This document shows positions 43,545 through 52,773 of a stretch of DNA of 64,000 nt, in pieces (position 1 is the stretch's first letter; each line of letters begins with the position of its first letter). The stretch is taken from positions 46,957 to 110,956 of the forward strand of contig JAFTSS010000017.1 of the NCBI GenBank assembly GCA_017467185.1, read 5' to 3'. Under the pieces are notes generated by a model. That model had not been told where the DNA came from. It worked only from the letters and a program-made list of their open reading frames with translations, and did not search any database. The translations under genes and the position numbers were made by a program. Origin of the DNA: Paludibacteraceae bacterium (GTDB lineage: Bacteria; Bacteroidota; Bacteroidia; Bacteroidales; Paludibacteraceae).

Positions 43545-46049
43545 TTATCGTATTATCATTTGTGATGTTTCTATGAGTTGATTATCGATTATCAATCGCA
43601 ATACATAAATTCCACTACTAAGCCCATCAAGATTCATCGTTACAGTTGGCGTATTTTCTGACACATCCATTTCGCGTACCTTACCATAAACATCATGCCA
43701 TAACTCCAACCGATACGCACCCATATACAACTCATTTTGAGAGACAGACATTGTTTGTTGTGCTTCTGTATCACCACCTCCTACAACATCTATTTCAACA
43801 CTACCCGATGCTGGATTTACAAAATTCAGTGAAAACGGACTTTTCACTAAATAACTTTTTGTTTCTGATTTGTAATCATCATCGCATCCATAAATATAAG
43901 TTGCCGTAATCGTTGCAGTTCCTACTGCCCTTGGAAACAACGTTATTGAACTTCCATAAATAGTACGAGAAGACTCACCTGGTAGCTCAATATCCCATCT
44001 AATATCATCCAATACACTTTCTGTGTTTGGTGATTTAAGAAATAAATTTTTCGTTTCGCCTATATACCACACCGAATCTGCTACAGAATCATCAATAACT
44101 ACCTTTTCTGGCATATAAATCTCTTTTGATAAAGAAAAAGTGTCACTATTAAAAATAACATCTGCTTTAATTGTAACAGCTCCTGAATAAGGCTTAACAA
44201 TTACAGAAGGATATGTTGATAGTGGGGCTATTGGTAAAATAGGGTCCCCTGGTGGAGGTGTTATACCGGTACCCAATATACTATTACCTCTTGTAAAACA
44301 AATATTTTTAGTACCTTGCCCAGAACCAATAAACAATGGTGTACTCGCTATCGATATTCCTGCTGGCCTAATATAGTTCCACTCAACCGTAGCATTCGAT
44401 GGCACATGTTTTAACGAATATATTGCCGAATCACACAAAATATCTGGTCCTTCAATCTCTGGATTAAGCACAAATTTAATACATTTTTTCCCATTTACCA
44501 TCTCTTCACTTATAAAACATACATCTTTATTTTGAGTTTGCGTTCCATTCCATGCACAATTTGAAGGTAAACTTTCTGATGTAAAATATATATTTTTAGA
44601 ATTAGTACTTCTGAATGTTGCATTTGAAGAATTTATAGTACCATACGATGCTACCGAACCAGTTGGTTTTGCTATATGATTATTTGCTACAACAACATAC
44701 ATTTTTTGTGGATGTTCCACATTTATATTAGAAGAAGAAATATCTGAATGCACATGATATATAACTAAACCTGTTCCTGGCAGACTTGTATTTTGCCTAT
44801 TTTCTAAAAGATAATATTCCCCAGATGTAGATGTTGACAATTTATAAATAACATTATACAACTCAGAAGATGGAATAGTATATAGTCTATTACTTTCTAA
44901 TAACTCAACTGATGATGCCCAACCATAGATTTCTGTTTTTATATATGGATTAGGATGTGCAGGATTCATCGGTTTTATTTTATTTATATAACTATTCCAA
45001 CACCCACCTGCCATTAAATCCCATTTACCTGTTCCTTTAAAAACATTATTTGCTGTATCATAAAAATCAGGAGCACCAAGTATATGCCCTAATTCATGAC
45101 ATACTGTACCTATTCCTCTATAATAATTACCATATTTTTCTGGTGTCATCATATAACGACTCATTTTAACTCCGTCAGCACTTACATATCCTAATAAGGA
45201 CCATTTATGAGGCCATATTGCATCAGAATAAATTTCTTTATCTTCATCATTACCATTTCCAGCATACAAAATATGAATACATTCAACCCAACCATCATTA
45301 TTATTATCAAATTGACTTACATCTATATCATCAGCAATCATTTCCATTACTTCTTGTGCTAATTCTTGTCGCCGTATATCTTTCAGATTATCAGTCGATG
45401 CTCCATAATAAGCCATATTATGAGATACGGTGTATGGTCCAATTACAGTAGCTCTAACATCAAGTTGATTATAGGATGCTTGCAAATAAAAATCACGCAA
45501 ACTACCAGTTATATTATTTTGCCCTGGATGTTTATAATTTGATTGATTCATCATATTTGTAACCAAATTTTTTATCCCTGTCTGATTTTGAAATTTAACA
45601 TCCGTAAATTGGACTAATACTGTTAATATTTTCTGTACACCTATTGCTGGCAGTGGAGCCAATTCTCCTGTAGTTGTCCTACTATTTACTTGTCCTTCCG
45701 AGATTTCCTTTTGCTCAATATAATTATTTGACCGTTTTTGAATAATAAAATTAAAAATAGAATCTCTATTTATATCTATAGGCATAGATGTTTGCGATAC
45801 TATTTGATTCGTTAAAATCTTATTACCATTTTCAACAGAAACATAAACCCAATAACCATTATTATTTCTACTTATAATATCACCTTTATCATTTTCATAC
45901 CACGAACCAAATTCATCCCCATGAAAAGAAATACATATAGTATCTCCATTAGGTTGTATTACTTTACGCATAGTCGGATCTGCCGGAGATGCAACAACTG
46001 TAGAAAAAACACTTATACTAAATAATAAAAAAACGATTAATCTTTTCAT
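43545..46049 (-). CDS. M6-type secreted metalloprotease with T9SS-like end
   Basis: About 834 residues. The start MKRLIVFLLFSISVFS is chosen because a start 9 codons upstream overlaps the preceding gene. Signal peptide at 1-20. The pro-region contains PNGDTICISFHGDEFGSWYENDKGD, conserved among M6 (immune inhibitor A) peptidases. The catalytic zinc motif HELGHILGAPDFYD lies near residue 315 and is followed by KWDLMAGGCW. The C-terminus (TVTMNLDGLSSGIYVLRLIIDNQ...) resembles a T9SS sorting domain. It is probably exported to the surface or medium. The lipoprotein directly upstream may accompany or restrain it (inference). A remnant of a related protease is at 46644-46862. Confidence 0.9.
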   Translation of the reverse strand: MKRLIVFLLFSISVFSTVVASPADPTMRKVIQPNGDTICISFHGDEFGSWYENDKGDIISRNNNGYWVYVSVENGNKILTNQIVSQTSMPIDINRDSIFNFIIQKRSNNYIEQKEISEGQVNSRTTTGELAPLPAIGVQKILTVLVQFTDVKFQNQTGIKNLVTNMMNQSNYKHPGQNNITGSLRDFYLQASYNQLDVRATVIGPYTVSHNMAYYGASTDNLKDIRRQELAQEVMEMIADDIDVSQFDNNNDGWVECIHILYAGNGNDEDKEIYSDAIWPHKWSLLGYVSADGVKMSRYMMTPEKYGNYYRGIGTVCHELGHILGAPDFYDTANNVFKGTGKWDLMAGGCWNSYINKIKPMNPAHPNPYIKTEIYGWASSVELLESNRLYTIPSSELYNVIYKLSTSTSGEYYLLENRQNTSLPGTGLVIYHVHSDISSSNINVEHPQKMYVVVANNHIAKPTGSVASYGTINSSNATFRSTNSKNIYFTSESLPSNCAWNGTQTQNKDVCFISEEMVNGKKCIKFVLNPEIEGPDILCDSAIYSLKHVPSNATVEWNYIRPAGISIASTPLFIGSGQGTKNICFTRGNSILGTGITPPPGDPILPIAPLSTYPSVIVKPYSGAVTIKADVIFNSDTFSLSKEIYMPEKVVIDDSVADSVWYIGETKNLFLKSPNTESVLDDIRWDIELPGESSRTIYGSSITLFPRAVGTATITATYIYGCDDDYKSETKSYLVKSPFSLNFVNPASGSVEIDVVGGGDTEAQQTMSVSQNELYMGAYRLELWHDVYGKVREMDVSENTPTVTMNLDGLSSGIYVLRLIIDNQLIETSQMIIR

Positions 46050-46056
46050 AATATTC

Positions 46057-46578
46057 TTATTTTTTAGGTTCAACAATAAAATAAGCGACAGTATCTATCA
46101 AGGTATGAGTTTTAAAAAAATCCTCACAAATAGAACATGGTGCAGGAGGAGTTGCATTTATATTGTTGAGAATTATATGTTCTGAATTTTTATTTTGATG
46201 ATAACTATATACGCCTCCATCGTATACTCCCCCATCTATTTTATTACCACTACAATCATAAATTGTTATCCAAGAACTATATTCTCCTTTAAGATCAATT
46301 ACTACAAAATTTTCTTGAGTAATATCATTTTGAAATAAAAAAATAAATTCTGGCTCTTTTAATCCCGTAGCAGTAGAAAAGTAAGAATCTTTATACACTT
46401 TATATAGTTCTTTCAGCCACTCCAAATTATTTATTGGGTTTTTCACACCACAACATTCCACATCTGGATTTATCCAGACTGTTTGTTCGTATTCAATTGG
46501 TTTTTCGGTCAGATTGTCTCCGCAACTTACCAGTGAAAGCAAAGCAAAAATTGCAATAATAAAAATTGTTTTTTTCAT
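46057..46578 (-). CDS. Small lipoprotein paired with the M6 protease (copy A)
   Basis: 173 residues; lipobox LLSLVSC. It shares TVWINPDVECCGVKNPINNLEWLKE and C-S-I-C-EDFFKTHTLIDTVAYF with the lipoprotein at 46880-47371. I do not recognise a known family. It lies directly upstream of the M6 protease gene, 7 bp from its chosen start. The pairing of a small lipoprotein with a protease, twice, suggests a cognate partner such as an inhibitor or chaperone; this is inference. Confidence 0.75.
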   Translation of the reverse strand: MKKTIFIIAIFALLSLVSCGDNLTEKPIEYEQTVWINPDVECCGVKNPINNLEWLKELYKVYKDSYFSTATGLKEPEFIFLFQNDITQENFVVIDLKGEYSSWITIYDCSGNKIDGGVYDGGVYSYHQNKNSEHIILNNINATPPAPCSICEDFFKTHTLIDTVAYFIVEPKK

Positions 46579-46638
46579 ATATTAGATTTTTAGTAACGAG
46601 TAACGAGTAACAAGACCTACTCGCTTCGCTCGTTTTAT
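46579..46638 (-). repeat. 5' UTR cassette (lipoprotein A)
   Basis: ATTAGATTTTTAGTAACGAG followed by GTAACGA words, AGACCTACTCG and CTTCGCTCG, as in the cassettes at 43480, 47372 and 51477. Confidence 0.7.
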
Positions 46639-46643
46639 ATAAA

Positions 46644-46862
46644 TTATCGTATTATCATTTGTGAGGTTGGAATTAGATACAATTTTTCCCTACGACATAC
46701 CCATCTAAAGTTTCATACCACATTCCATATTCATCACCACGCTGTACAATCATAATACTATCTCCATTGCTGTGCTACTTTAAATGGTTTTGGTATTATC
46801 TGGAAAGAAAATATCTGATATGATATTAAATTCAATAGAAATAAAAACAATAATTTTTTCAT
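46644..46862 (-). pseudogene. Remnant of an M6 metalloprotease
   Basis: Minus-strand reading from an ATG at 46862 gives a signal-like MKKLLFLFLLN and FQIIPKPFKVAQ, then after a frame slip NGDSIMIVQRGDEYGMWYE, matching PNGDTICISFHGDEFGSWYE of the intact protease. Immediately after it, in another frame, LIPTSQMIIR matches the intact protease's end LIETSQMIIR. The middle ~770 codons are missing. So a large internal deletion plus frameshift destroyed this copy. It sits directly downstream of lipoprotein B. Confidence 0.8.
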
Positions 46863-46879
46863 AATTAATTATAGACTAT

Positions 46880-47371
46880 TTAATTCAAAAATTTATCTGT
46901 ACATACATACGCTATTGTATCAATTAAAATATGTGTATTAAAAAAATCCGCACATATATCACATTCAGGTTCCGAAATATACTGCATTTTATTTATCTCT
47001 TGTTCAGACTCAAATAGGTTATCATCAATATCACTATAATTACCTAAAGCCAATCTTTCACCACTACAATAGTTTATAATATAAAATGCTGTAGGATAAT
47101 GATACTTCCGCTTTATAACAATAAATTCTTCTAAAGTTATTTTATTTTGATAAAGAAATATAAATTCTCCATATATTTTTGCATCTAATATTAATTCTTC
47201 ATTAAAATAAGAATCTTCACACCATTCTTTTAGCCACTCCAAATTATTTATTGGGTCTTTAACACCACAACATTCTACATCTGGATTTATCCAAATTGTG
47301 CGTTCATAGTTTCTCTCACAACCCATTAACGTCAATAAAAATAGAGAAATAAAAAATATTAGTTTTTTCAT
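46880..47371 (-). CDS. Small lipoprotein paired with the M6 remnant (copy B)
   Basis: 163 residues; lipobox FLLTLMGC. Paralogue of copy A (TIWINPDVECCGVKDPINNLEWLKE, C-D-I-C-ADFFNTHILIDTIAY). It is conserved although the protease next to it is broken. Its 5' UTR carries the same cassette. Unknown family. Confidence 0.75.
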   Translation of the reverse strand: MKKLIFFISLFLLTLMGCERNYERTIWINPDVECCGVKDPINNLEWLKEWCEDSYFNEELILDAKIYGEFIFLYQNKITLEEFIVIKRKYHYPTAFYIINYCSGERLALGNYSDIDDNLFESEQEINKMQYISEPECDICADFFNTHILIDTIAYVCTDKFLN

Positions 47372-47425
47372 ATATTAGAAATTTAGTAACGAGTAACAAG
47401 ACCTACTCGCTTCGCTCGTTTTAAA
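47372..47425 (-). repeat. 5' UTR cassette (lipoprotein B)
   Basis: ATTAGAAATTTAGTAACGAG, GTAACAAGACCTACTCG and CTTCGCTCG; shortened copy of the cassette. Confidence 0.65.
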
Positions 47426-47480
47426 TAAACTACATTATAATTTTTGCCCACAAATTAGCACAAAATTTACAATTGCGTCC

Positions 47481-50400
47481 CTACTTGGTGAGGAAATCAA
47501 TGATTTGTTGCATAAATTGCTGTTGCATTGCTTCAGAGGCAAGGGTTTCGAATGGGAAACCGCACACAACCACCCTATAATCCTCTCCCGAATATGCTAC
47601 AGTAGCACTATTGTTGTTTTGCGAATAACGCATCACAGTATAGGCATTTTCACCAAATGGCACTATAGCATCAGGACTTTCGACAGCATATATCTCTTCA
47701 TTAAGATGCTGAACAAATTGATAATTGCCAGTGAACTGTGCATTAGGAGCATAGACAGCCTTCAATTCACCATCTTGCGTTGCTCTATCTGCACGCCACT
47801 CCACGTGAAGCACCTCTTTGACAAACTTTTGGTCTGCCTTGGTTGCATTGACCGACAACCAATTGTCTGAAGCCACATACGCTCCCGACACAAACAAGGC
47901 ACCCCCTTTAGCAACATAACGGCGCAATTCTCGTTGCAAATTTACGGAAAATGTTCTATATTCACAAGCAGAAGAATCGCAACGCCACAAAGTTTCTTTT
48001 TGTTCGCCAAGAATAAGGTCAACAAGTTTATAATCTGCAATATCTACATCGCCACACTCAACTGCCGAGCGTGAACAAGAGACAAAACTATAACCTGCTT
48101 TAACGATTGCACTACCATGCACAAAAGGAAAATCGTGGGTATTTCCAGCAACGAGCATTTGTTCATAGTCGCTATTGCTTTGACCCCAGCCAGAATCGTC
48201 GTCGGAAATCCAAGGACGACGAGAATCGAAATCGTGCTGACGACCAACATACTGCAACTCTACTCCATCGCCAACGCCACGGTCGAGCCACTCGGGGAAA
48301 CCTGCATAAGGAGCAGATTGAAAACCTTCGGGACCAGCCACACGGTCAAAACCATTGATAACCAACACTTCGCCTTTGGCATTGCGAGCTGAATAGGCGG
48401 AGAGAATTTCGCTATCCATACTTGCACCACCATCATTGACAGCTACGACTTTATAACTCATCATCTCATCTATACCAATAGGCAAAACTGCCACTGTATC
48501 ATCAACTAAAACACCATTGTCCCAACCTTCGCCATCGCGACGAGTATATACGACATATTTATCGGCTACGGCAGTAGATTCGAGCGAATCAATAGTAGGT
48601 CGCCAAGAAAGACGCACTTTGTTATCACCAATAAGGCGAAGAGCAAAACTATTGATTGGGAGCGGTGCAATTACGTAATCCTCATTGTTTTGAGTAGCAA
48701 TAAACTTTGTCATTGCCTTATAAATAGCACGCGAAACTATGAACTTAAATCGCGGGTCGAGACCATAGGACATGTCCTCAAAGTTCTGATGTGAAAGGAG
48801 TTCGAGCAGCATAGCTGGCACTTCGGGACGACGCGACTCGCTATAAGAGCGATCCCACATCCAGCGCTGTGTCCAATTCGGATTAGCCGTAGCACACACA
48901 TCTCCAACTATTTGCGACATTACAAAATCGGTGAGATCACGAGAAGCAAAACGACTTTGTCCTGATGGAAAATCATATTTATACTCTTTTTCATTTACAT
49001 CGAAAGGTGTTGTATAGATACAAAGAGTGCCAATGACAGTGTCGAGTTTGCAACCTGCATCGGAATGGAAAGCAAAAGAGAGGTCGATAGGAATACCCAA
49101 ACCTACAGAGTCGGGAGCATTAACCGAACCTTGATTGAGCCAATTAACCCACTGAGCACGACAAGTATAGTCGTCGGTGTAATCGTTAAGCCCTTTGGTA
49201 TAAGAAATTACGCTATCAGGTGCACCAGCCCATTGAAGCCAGTAGCGCGAAGCCTCCCAGAAACGAGCGCGACCACTTGTTTCATACTCCTCTTTTTCGA
49301 AAATAGATATTTTACGTTCACGGTCTTTCTCATCTTCGAGACGAGCAATCTCCTCGTCAGTAGCAGGACGACGAGCCACATTGCCCATACCGCCACCAAA
49401 GCGTACTGCGTCAGCCACAACTACTCCTTTATGGTCGCTTTCATTACTCAACACGACAGAAGCATGCTCGGCATCAGCGCCTTTACGGAAATAGAATTGA
49501 CCGAGATAGGTCCAAGTGCCACCACCCATTTGTTGATTAACACGGAAAGTTGTTTCGCCTGCCGAATGACGTACTGTATATTTTGCATCTGGAACTGATT
49601 TCTTATCTGTTTGATATGCCACCGATACCCAATACCAGCCATCTTCAGGTATTTCAGGCGTCCAACAAACCGTAGCACTCTCTTTCTTATCTGCCTTCAA
49701 CATTTCATACGTCCCTGCCTTAAACGGATTTTCATGTTCATGATAAACTTCTTGATTATGTGCAAATCCTGGTTTTCTCAATTGTGCATTATGAACAGAA
49801 AGTCTTTGATTCGAAGGTGATAAAATTGTGAATTGTGAATTGTGAATTGTGAATTTATCATTGTCCACAATGACCTCATTGCGTTGATAATCACGCTCAC
49901 GAGGCATAAATACATTCGCTCCTGCACGTTCGAGCATAGGGGCAAGATATGGAATGACGAAAGAGAGAGTGAATTTATCTTCGACAGTAGTAAACACTCG
50001 CGCACGTTGCCACTGCCAGCGGTCAGTGCGTTGCTCATAGTACCAGCCATGACTTTGCCAAAGGGCAATATTGCGGTCTTGAAGTCCGTGTTTCACTTCG
50101 TAAGCTCGATCCTCATTACGAACAAAAGGTATGGTTTCAGTATATTTCGTATTATAACGAGAGTGATCAATATCAGATTTTGCACGATAGTAGTTAGGTA
50201 CAAGGTCACGAATATTATTTTTTTTATGTACACAGAGTTGCACGTTATACCCATTATATTTAGGTTTAATAACAGCTTTAACTGCCTGCTCCATTGAATC
50301 TACTAACTCTGGTCGATAGTGAATAGAATTGAACATTTCGCCTAATTCAACCTTGTAAGTATTGCCTGAAATGCGAATACGATCGACTTTGAAATTGCCC

Positions 50401-50522
50401 CAAACACGAGAATTACGTGCAAAATAAAGCAAAGTGTCCTCCACTTGTTGCTTATAGTTTTGAGCTGAAAGCAATAAGATAGAGGACAAAAATAATAATA
50501 TAAAACTTATTTTTTTAATCAT
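47481..50522 (-). CDS. Large secreted amidase-like protein with golvesin-like insert
   Basis: 1013 residues, signal peptide ending LSAQ. It resembles the Bacteroidota proteins often labelled xanthan lyase or golvesin-like. The N-terminal half shows an Amidase_3-type fold: WQSHGWY (~154), FHSDAG (~487) and VPAMLLELLSHQNFEDM (~570), matching zinc-ligand and catalytic regions of N-acetylmuramoyl-L-alanine amidases, interrupted by a golvesin-like beta domain (~240-375). A fibronectin-III-like domain (~620-715) and a C-terminal region of unknown fold follow. Cell-wall or glycan cleavage is the likeliest activity but not assured. An in-frame heptamer insert (FTIHNSQFTI) is at ~222-232. Confidence 0.75.
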   Translation of the reverse strand: MIKKISFILLFLSSILLLSAQNYKQQVEDTLLYFARNSRVWGNFKVDRIRISGNTYKVELGEMFNSIHYRPELVDSMEQAVKAVIKPKYNGYNVQLCVHKKNNIRDLVPNYYRAKSDIDHSRYNTKYTETIPFVRNEDRAYEVKHGLQDRNIALWQSHGWYYEQRTDRWQWQRARVFTTVEDKFTLSFVIPYLAPMLERAGANVFMPRERDYQRNEVIVDNDKFTIHNSQFTILSPSNQRLSVHNAQLRKPGFAHNQEVYHEHENPFKAGTYEMLKADKKESATVCWTPEIPEDGWYWVSVAYQTDKKSVPDAKYTVRHSAGETTFRVNQQMGGGTWTYLGQFYFRKGADAEHASVVLSNESDHKGVVVADAVRFGGGMGNVARRPATDEEIARLEDEKDRERKISIFEKEEYETSGRARFWEASRYWLQWAGAPDSVISYTKGLNDYTDDYTCRAQWVNWLNQGSVNAPDSVGLGIPIDLSFAFHSDAGCKLDTVIGTLCIYTTPFDVNEKEYKYDFPSGQSRFASRDLTDFVMSQIVGDVCATANPNWTQRWMWDRSYSESRRPEVPAMLLELLSHQNFEDMSYGLDPRFKFIVSRAIYKAMTKFIATQNNEDYVIAPLPINSFALRLIGDNKVRLSWRPTIDSLESTAVADKYVVYTRRDGEGWDNGVLVDDTVAVLPIGIDEMMSYKVVAVNDGGASMDSEILSAYSARNAKGEVLVINGFDRVAGPEGFQSAPYAGFPEWLDRGVGDGVELQYVGRQHDFDSRRPWISDDDSGWGQSNSDYEQMLVAGNTHDFPFVHGSAIVKAGYSFVSCSRSAVECGDVDIADYKLVDLILGEQKETLWRCDSSACEYRTFSVNLQRELRRYVAKGGALFVSGAYVASDNWLSVNATKADQKFVKEVLHVEWRADRATQDGELKAVYAPNAQFTGNYQFVQHLNEEIYAVESPDAIVPFGENAYTVMRYSQNNNSATVAYSGEDYRVVVCGFPFETLASEAMQQQFMQQIIDFLTK
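49826..49855. repeat. GTGAATT heptamer repeat inside the amidase-like gene
   Basis: Four 7-bp GTGAATT words encode KFTIHNSQFTI within the protein. Identical words occur in intergenic DNA at 37658-37775 and 36390-36420. Confidence 0.75.
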
Positions 50523-50582
50523 ATAATTTCTAGAATAATTAGAATTTCTAGAACTACTAGATAAATAAAAGAACCAAAATAA

Positions 50583-51476
50583 TCACAAACGCAAATTCAA
50601 TCCTGCGAAAATAGTGTCGATACGGAAATTAAATACAGCATTCATTTCGCCAGCCATACACAATCCACATTCATCACAAATATTCAAACCCTCGCCGGCA
50701 CAACCCGAACGAGTGCCATCGGCATAAATGAAGTTTGTAACCCAACAACGACGTTTAAACTTATTCTCTTTCATGAGTTTAAGCCCTGAAACAGAATTCA
50801 TAATAGGGTAACCTTTTTTCTTCATTTCAATTACCTTATCAATCACTTCTATGCGCTTTTGTTTGTCAAGCACCATTGATGTTTCTGAACCTGGGAATGG
50901 GGTGTAAAAGTTAATTGATATTTTCTCAATTGCAGGGTTGTTTTTTGCATATTCGATTGTAGGCACAACGGCTTCGTAGTTATAAGCACTAACAACCATA
51001 TTGACACTTAGGTGTTTATGTCCGCAAGAAGCAATGTTCTCTTCGAGGCGTTTGAATGTGCCTTTGCCACGAATATACTCGTGATAATCACCAATACCAT
51101 CAAGACTCACCCAAATGCTATCGGCTTTGCTACCTTTGAATGGCAACTGTGCGTTAGTCGTAATTGTAGCCGAGAAGAAACCCTCTTCTTTTGCCAAATC
51201 GATGAGGTCATTGATACGATAATCGCCATCGCGCCAAAGCATCACTTCACCACCCTCGAAATCCACAAAACGAGAACCGAGCGAGTGTGCATAACGCAAT
51301 TGTTCGCGCACTTGTTCGTATGTCATTATATTCGGATTCTCACGTGCATATACTGCACAATGACGACATTTCAAATTACATTTATCACCAATAAACAACA
51401 CGGTTTGAAGTGGACGTTTGCGACCAAGCACCCTTGCACCAAAGAACCACCATGCTAAATAGAATAGTTTTTTCAT
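50583..51476 (-). CDS. Radical SAM protein
   Basis: 297 residues. CNLKCRHC (residues ~32-39) is the CxxxCxxC radical-SAM cluster motif; then DFEGGEVML and TITTNAQ follow the usual SAM-barrel pattern. A C-terminal Cys-rich segment (CAGEGLNICDECGLCMAGE) may bind a second cluster. The N-terminal hydrophobic LFYLAWWFFGARVLG may associate it with the membrane. It stands between the amidase-like gene and the UbiA gene, so a role in lipid or quinone modification is possible, not shown. Confidence 0.9.
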   Translation of the reverse strand: MKKLFYLAWWFFGARVLGRKRPLQTVLFIGDKCNLKCRHCAVYARENPNIMTYEQVREQLRYAHSLGSRFVDFEGGEVMLWRDGDYRINDLIDLAKEEGFFSATITTNAQLPFKGSKADSIWVSLDGIGDYHEYIRGKGTFKRLEENIASCGHKHLSVNMVVSAYNYEAVVPTIEYAKNNPAIEKISINFYTPFPGSETSMVLDKQKRIEVIDKVIEMKKKGYPIMNSVSGLKLMKENKFKRRCWVTNFIYADGTRSGCAGEGLNICDECGLCMAGEMNAVFNFRIDTIFAGLNLRL

Positions 51477-51534
51477 TTTAGAGATTTTTAGTAGCGAGTA
51501 GCGAGATATGAGACTTACTCGCTTACGCTCGTTA
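51477..51534 (-). repeat. 5' UTR cassette (radical SAM gene)
   Basis: AGATTTTTAGTAGCGAGTAG, GCGAGATATGAGACTTACTCG and TTACGCTCG. Between it and the UbiA stop there is a perfect 11-bp hairpin (51572-51582 with 51590-51600). Confidence 0.6.
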
Positions 51535-51603
51535 TTATTTTTTTAGACTTTTAATAAATCTAATTAGACCTATTAGTCCAATTAGACATATTGGACTAAT
51601 TAG

Positions 51604-52608
51604 TTAAAAGAAAGACAATACAACATTCACAATCACCAAAAATAAACAGAAAAAAGTTACAAGATTACGAGCCATGAGCCAACGGAAAAGAAACCAATCC
51701 AACCCAGCTTTTTTGTAGCCTTCCCAGTTTCCCATAGGTCCCATCCAAAATTTAATTGTCATATCTTCTGGTTCATTATAAACAAACTTACGAACCGATT
51801 TCCAAAGGAATAATGCCATAGGCAAAAGTAAAGCCACTACGAGATAAGCCCAATGGAAAAGCCCCAAAGCTACGCCAACAAAAACAAACAAGAAAGGCAA
51901 TAACGAAAATAGTGCCAATGCGCCTAATTGCGCCTTTTTAGAGCCAAGCACACGAGCAAAAGTCATCTTATCGGCTTTTTCGTCGGCTACGATATCAATA
52001 ACCGAATGTGTATAAACAATATTTGTCACTAACATACCAACTGCAACACTCAACACTACGACATTCCAATCAAAGACGCCACAAACAGCATATTGCATAC
52101 CTATCATCAATAAAACACCAAACATAACACCAATTACCAACTCGCCATAACCATGGTAACCAAGTTTAAGCGGTCCTCCCGAATAAGAAATTCCAAGCAA
52201 TCCAGCAATAGCCACAATCAACGCTATATGCCATCCACGAAAATAGAGAATCACAGCACCACAAACAACCGCAATTGTCAAAAACACAACAACAGCATTA
52301 CGCAACTCTGCAACAGTTGCCTGACCTGATGTAATATACGGATATTTATGCATTCGTGCACGAAAACCCTCGCCATTCAACGCCTCACGCTTATCTGCTG
52401 ACCCTACTTTATAATCAAAATAATCATCGGCAAGATTAAAACCCAAATGGGCACAGATAACACCAAACAATGCCACTATAGCCATCCACCAACTAAAACC
52501 ATCGTGCAATGCACCCATACTAATAGCCAACAACGCAGGCAAAACGCTCTGTGGCAAAGCAATAGGACGCGCATTATCAATCCAAAATTTAATTTTGTTC
52601 ATGTACAA
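51604..52608 (-). CDS. UbiA-family prenyltransferase (MenA-like)
   Basis: 334 residues, about nine TM helices. The first Asp-rich motif is NLADDYFDYKVG (~56-67) and the second DIVADEKADKMT (~207), both characteristic of UbiA enzymes that prenylate an aromatic acceptor using polyprenyl diphosphate and Mg2+. It could be MenA (menaquinone), but I cannot be sure from sequence alone; other UbiA members fit. Start at MYMNKIKF; the second Met is possible. A promoter precedes it at 52642-52671. Confidence 0.85.
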   Translation of the reverse strand: MYMNKIKFWIDNARPIALPQSVLPALLAISMGALHDGFSWWMAIVALFGVICAHLGFNLADDYFDYKVGSADKREALNGEGFRARMHKYPYITSGQATVAELRNAVVVFLTIAVVCGAVILYFRGWHIALIVAIAGLLGISYSGGPLKLGYHGYGELVIGVMFGVLLMIGMQYAVCGVFDWNVVVLSVAVGMLVTNIVYTHSVIDIVADEKADKMTFARVLGSKKAQLGALALFSLLPFLFVFVGVALGLFHWAYLVVALLLPMALFLWKSVRKFVYNEPEDMTIKFWMGPMGNWEGYKKAGLDWFLFRWLMARNLVTFFCLFLVIVNVVLSFF

Positions 52609-52641
52609 ACAATTTAATTATAAACAGTCAATAATAACATG

Positions 52642-52671
52642 CAAAGATACAAAAAAAAAGCAAAATACAAA
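52642..52671 (-). promoter_or_regulatory. Probable promoter of the UbiA gene
   Basis: Minus strand TTTG (52671-52668), 18-bp spacer (slightly short), TATCTTTG (52649-52642). Confidence 0.5.
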
Positions 52672-52700
52672 AGAATAGAACATAATATCTTTACAATAAA

Positions 52701-52742
52701 AACGAGGTCGTAGCAAAATAATAATTTTAACTCGACCTCGTT
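52701..52742 (-). terminator. Terminator after the third giant
   Basis: AACGAGGTCG (52701-52710) pairs with CGACCTCGTT (52733-52742), loop 22 nt, followed on the minus strand by TTTTATTG. 32 bp past the stop codon. Confidence 0.65.
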
Positions 52743-52773
52743 CAATCTTATTTAGCAACACAGATTAATATTT

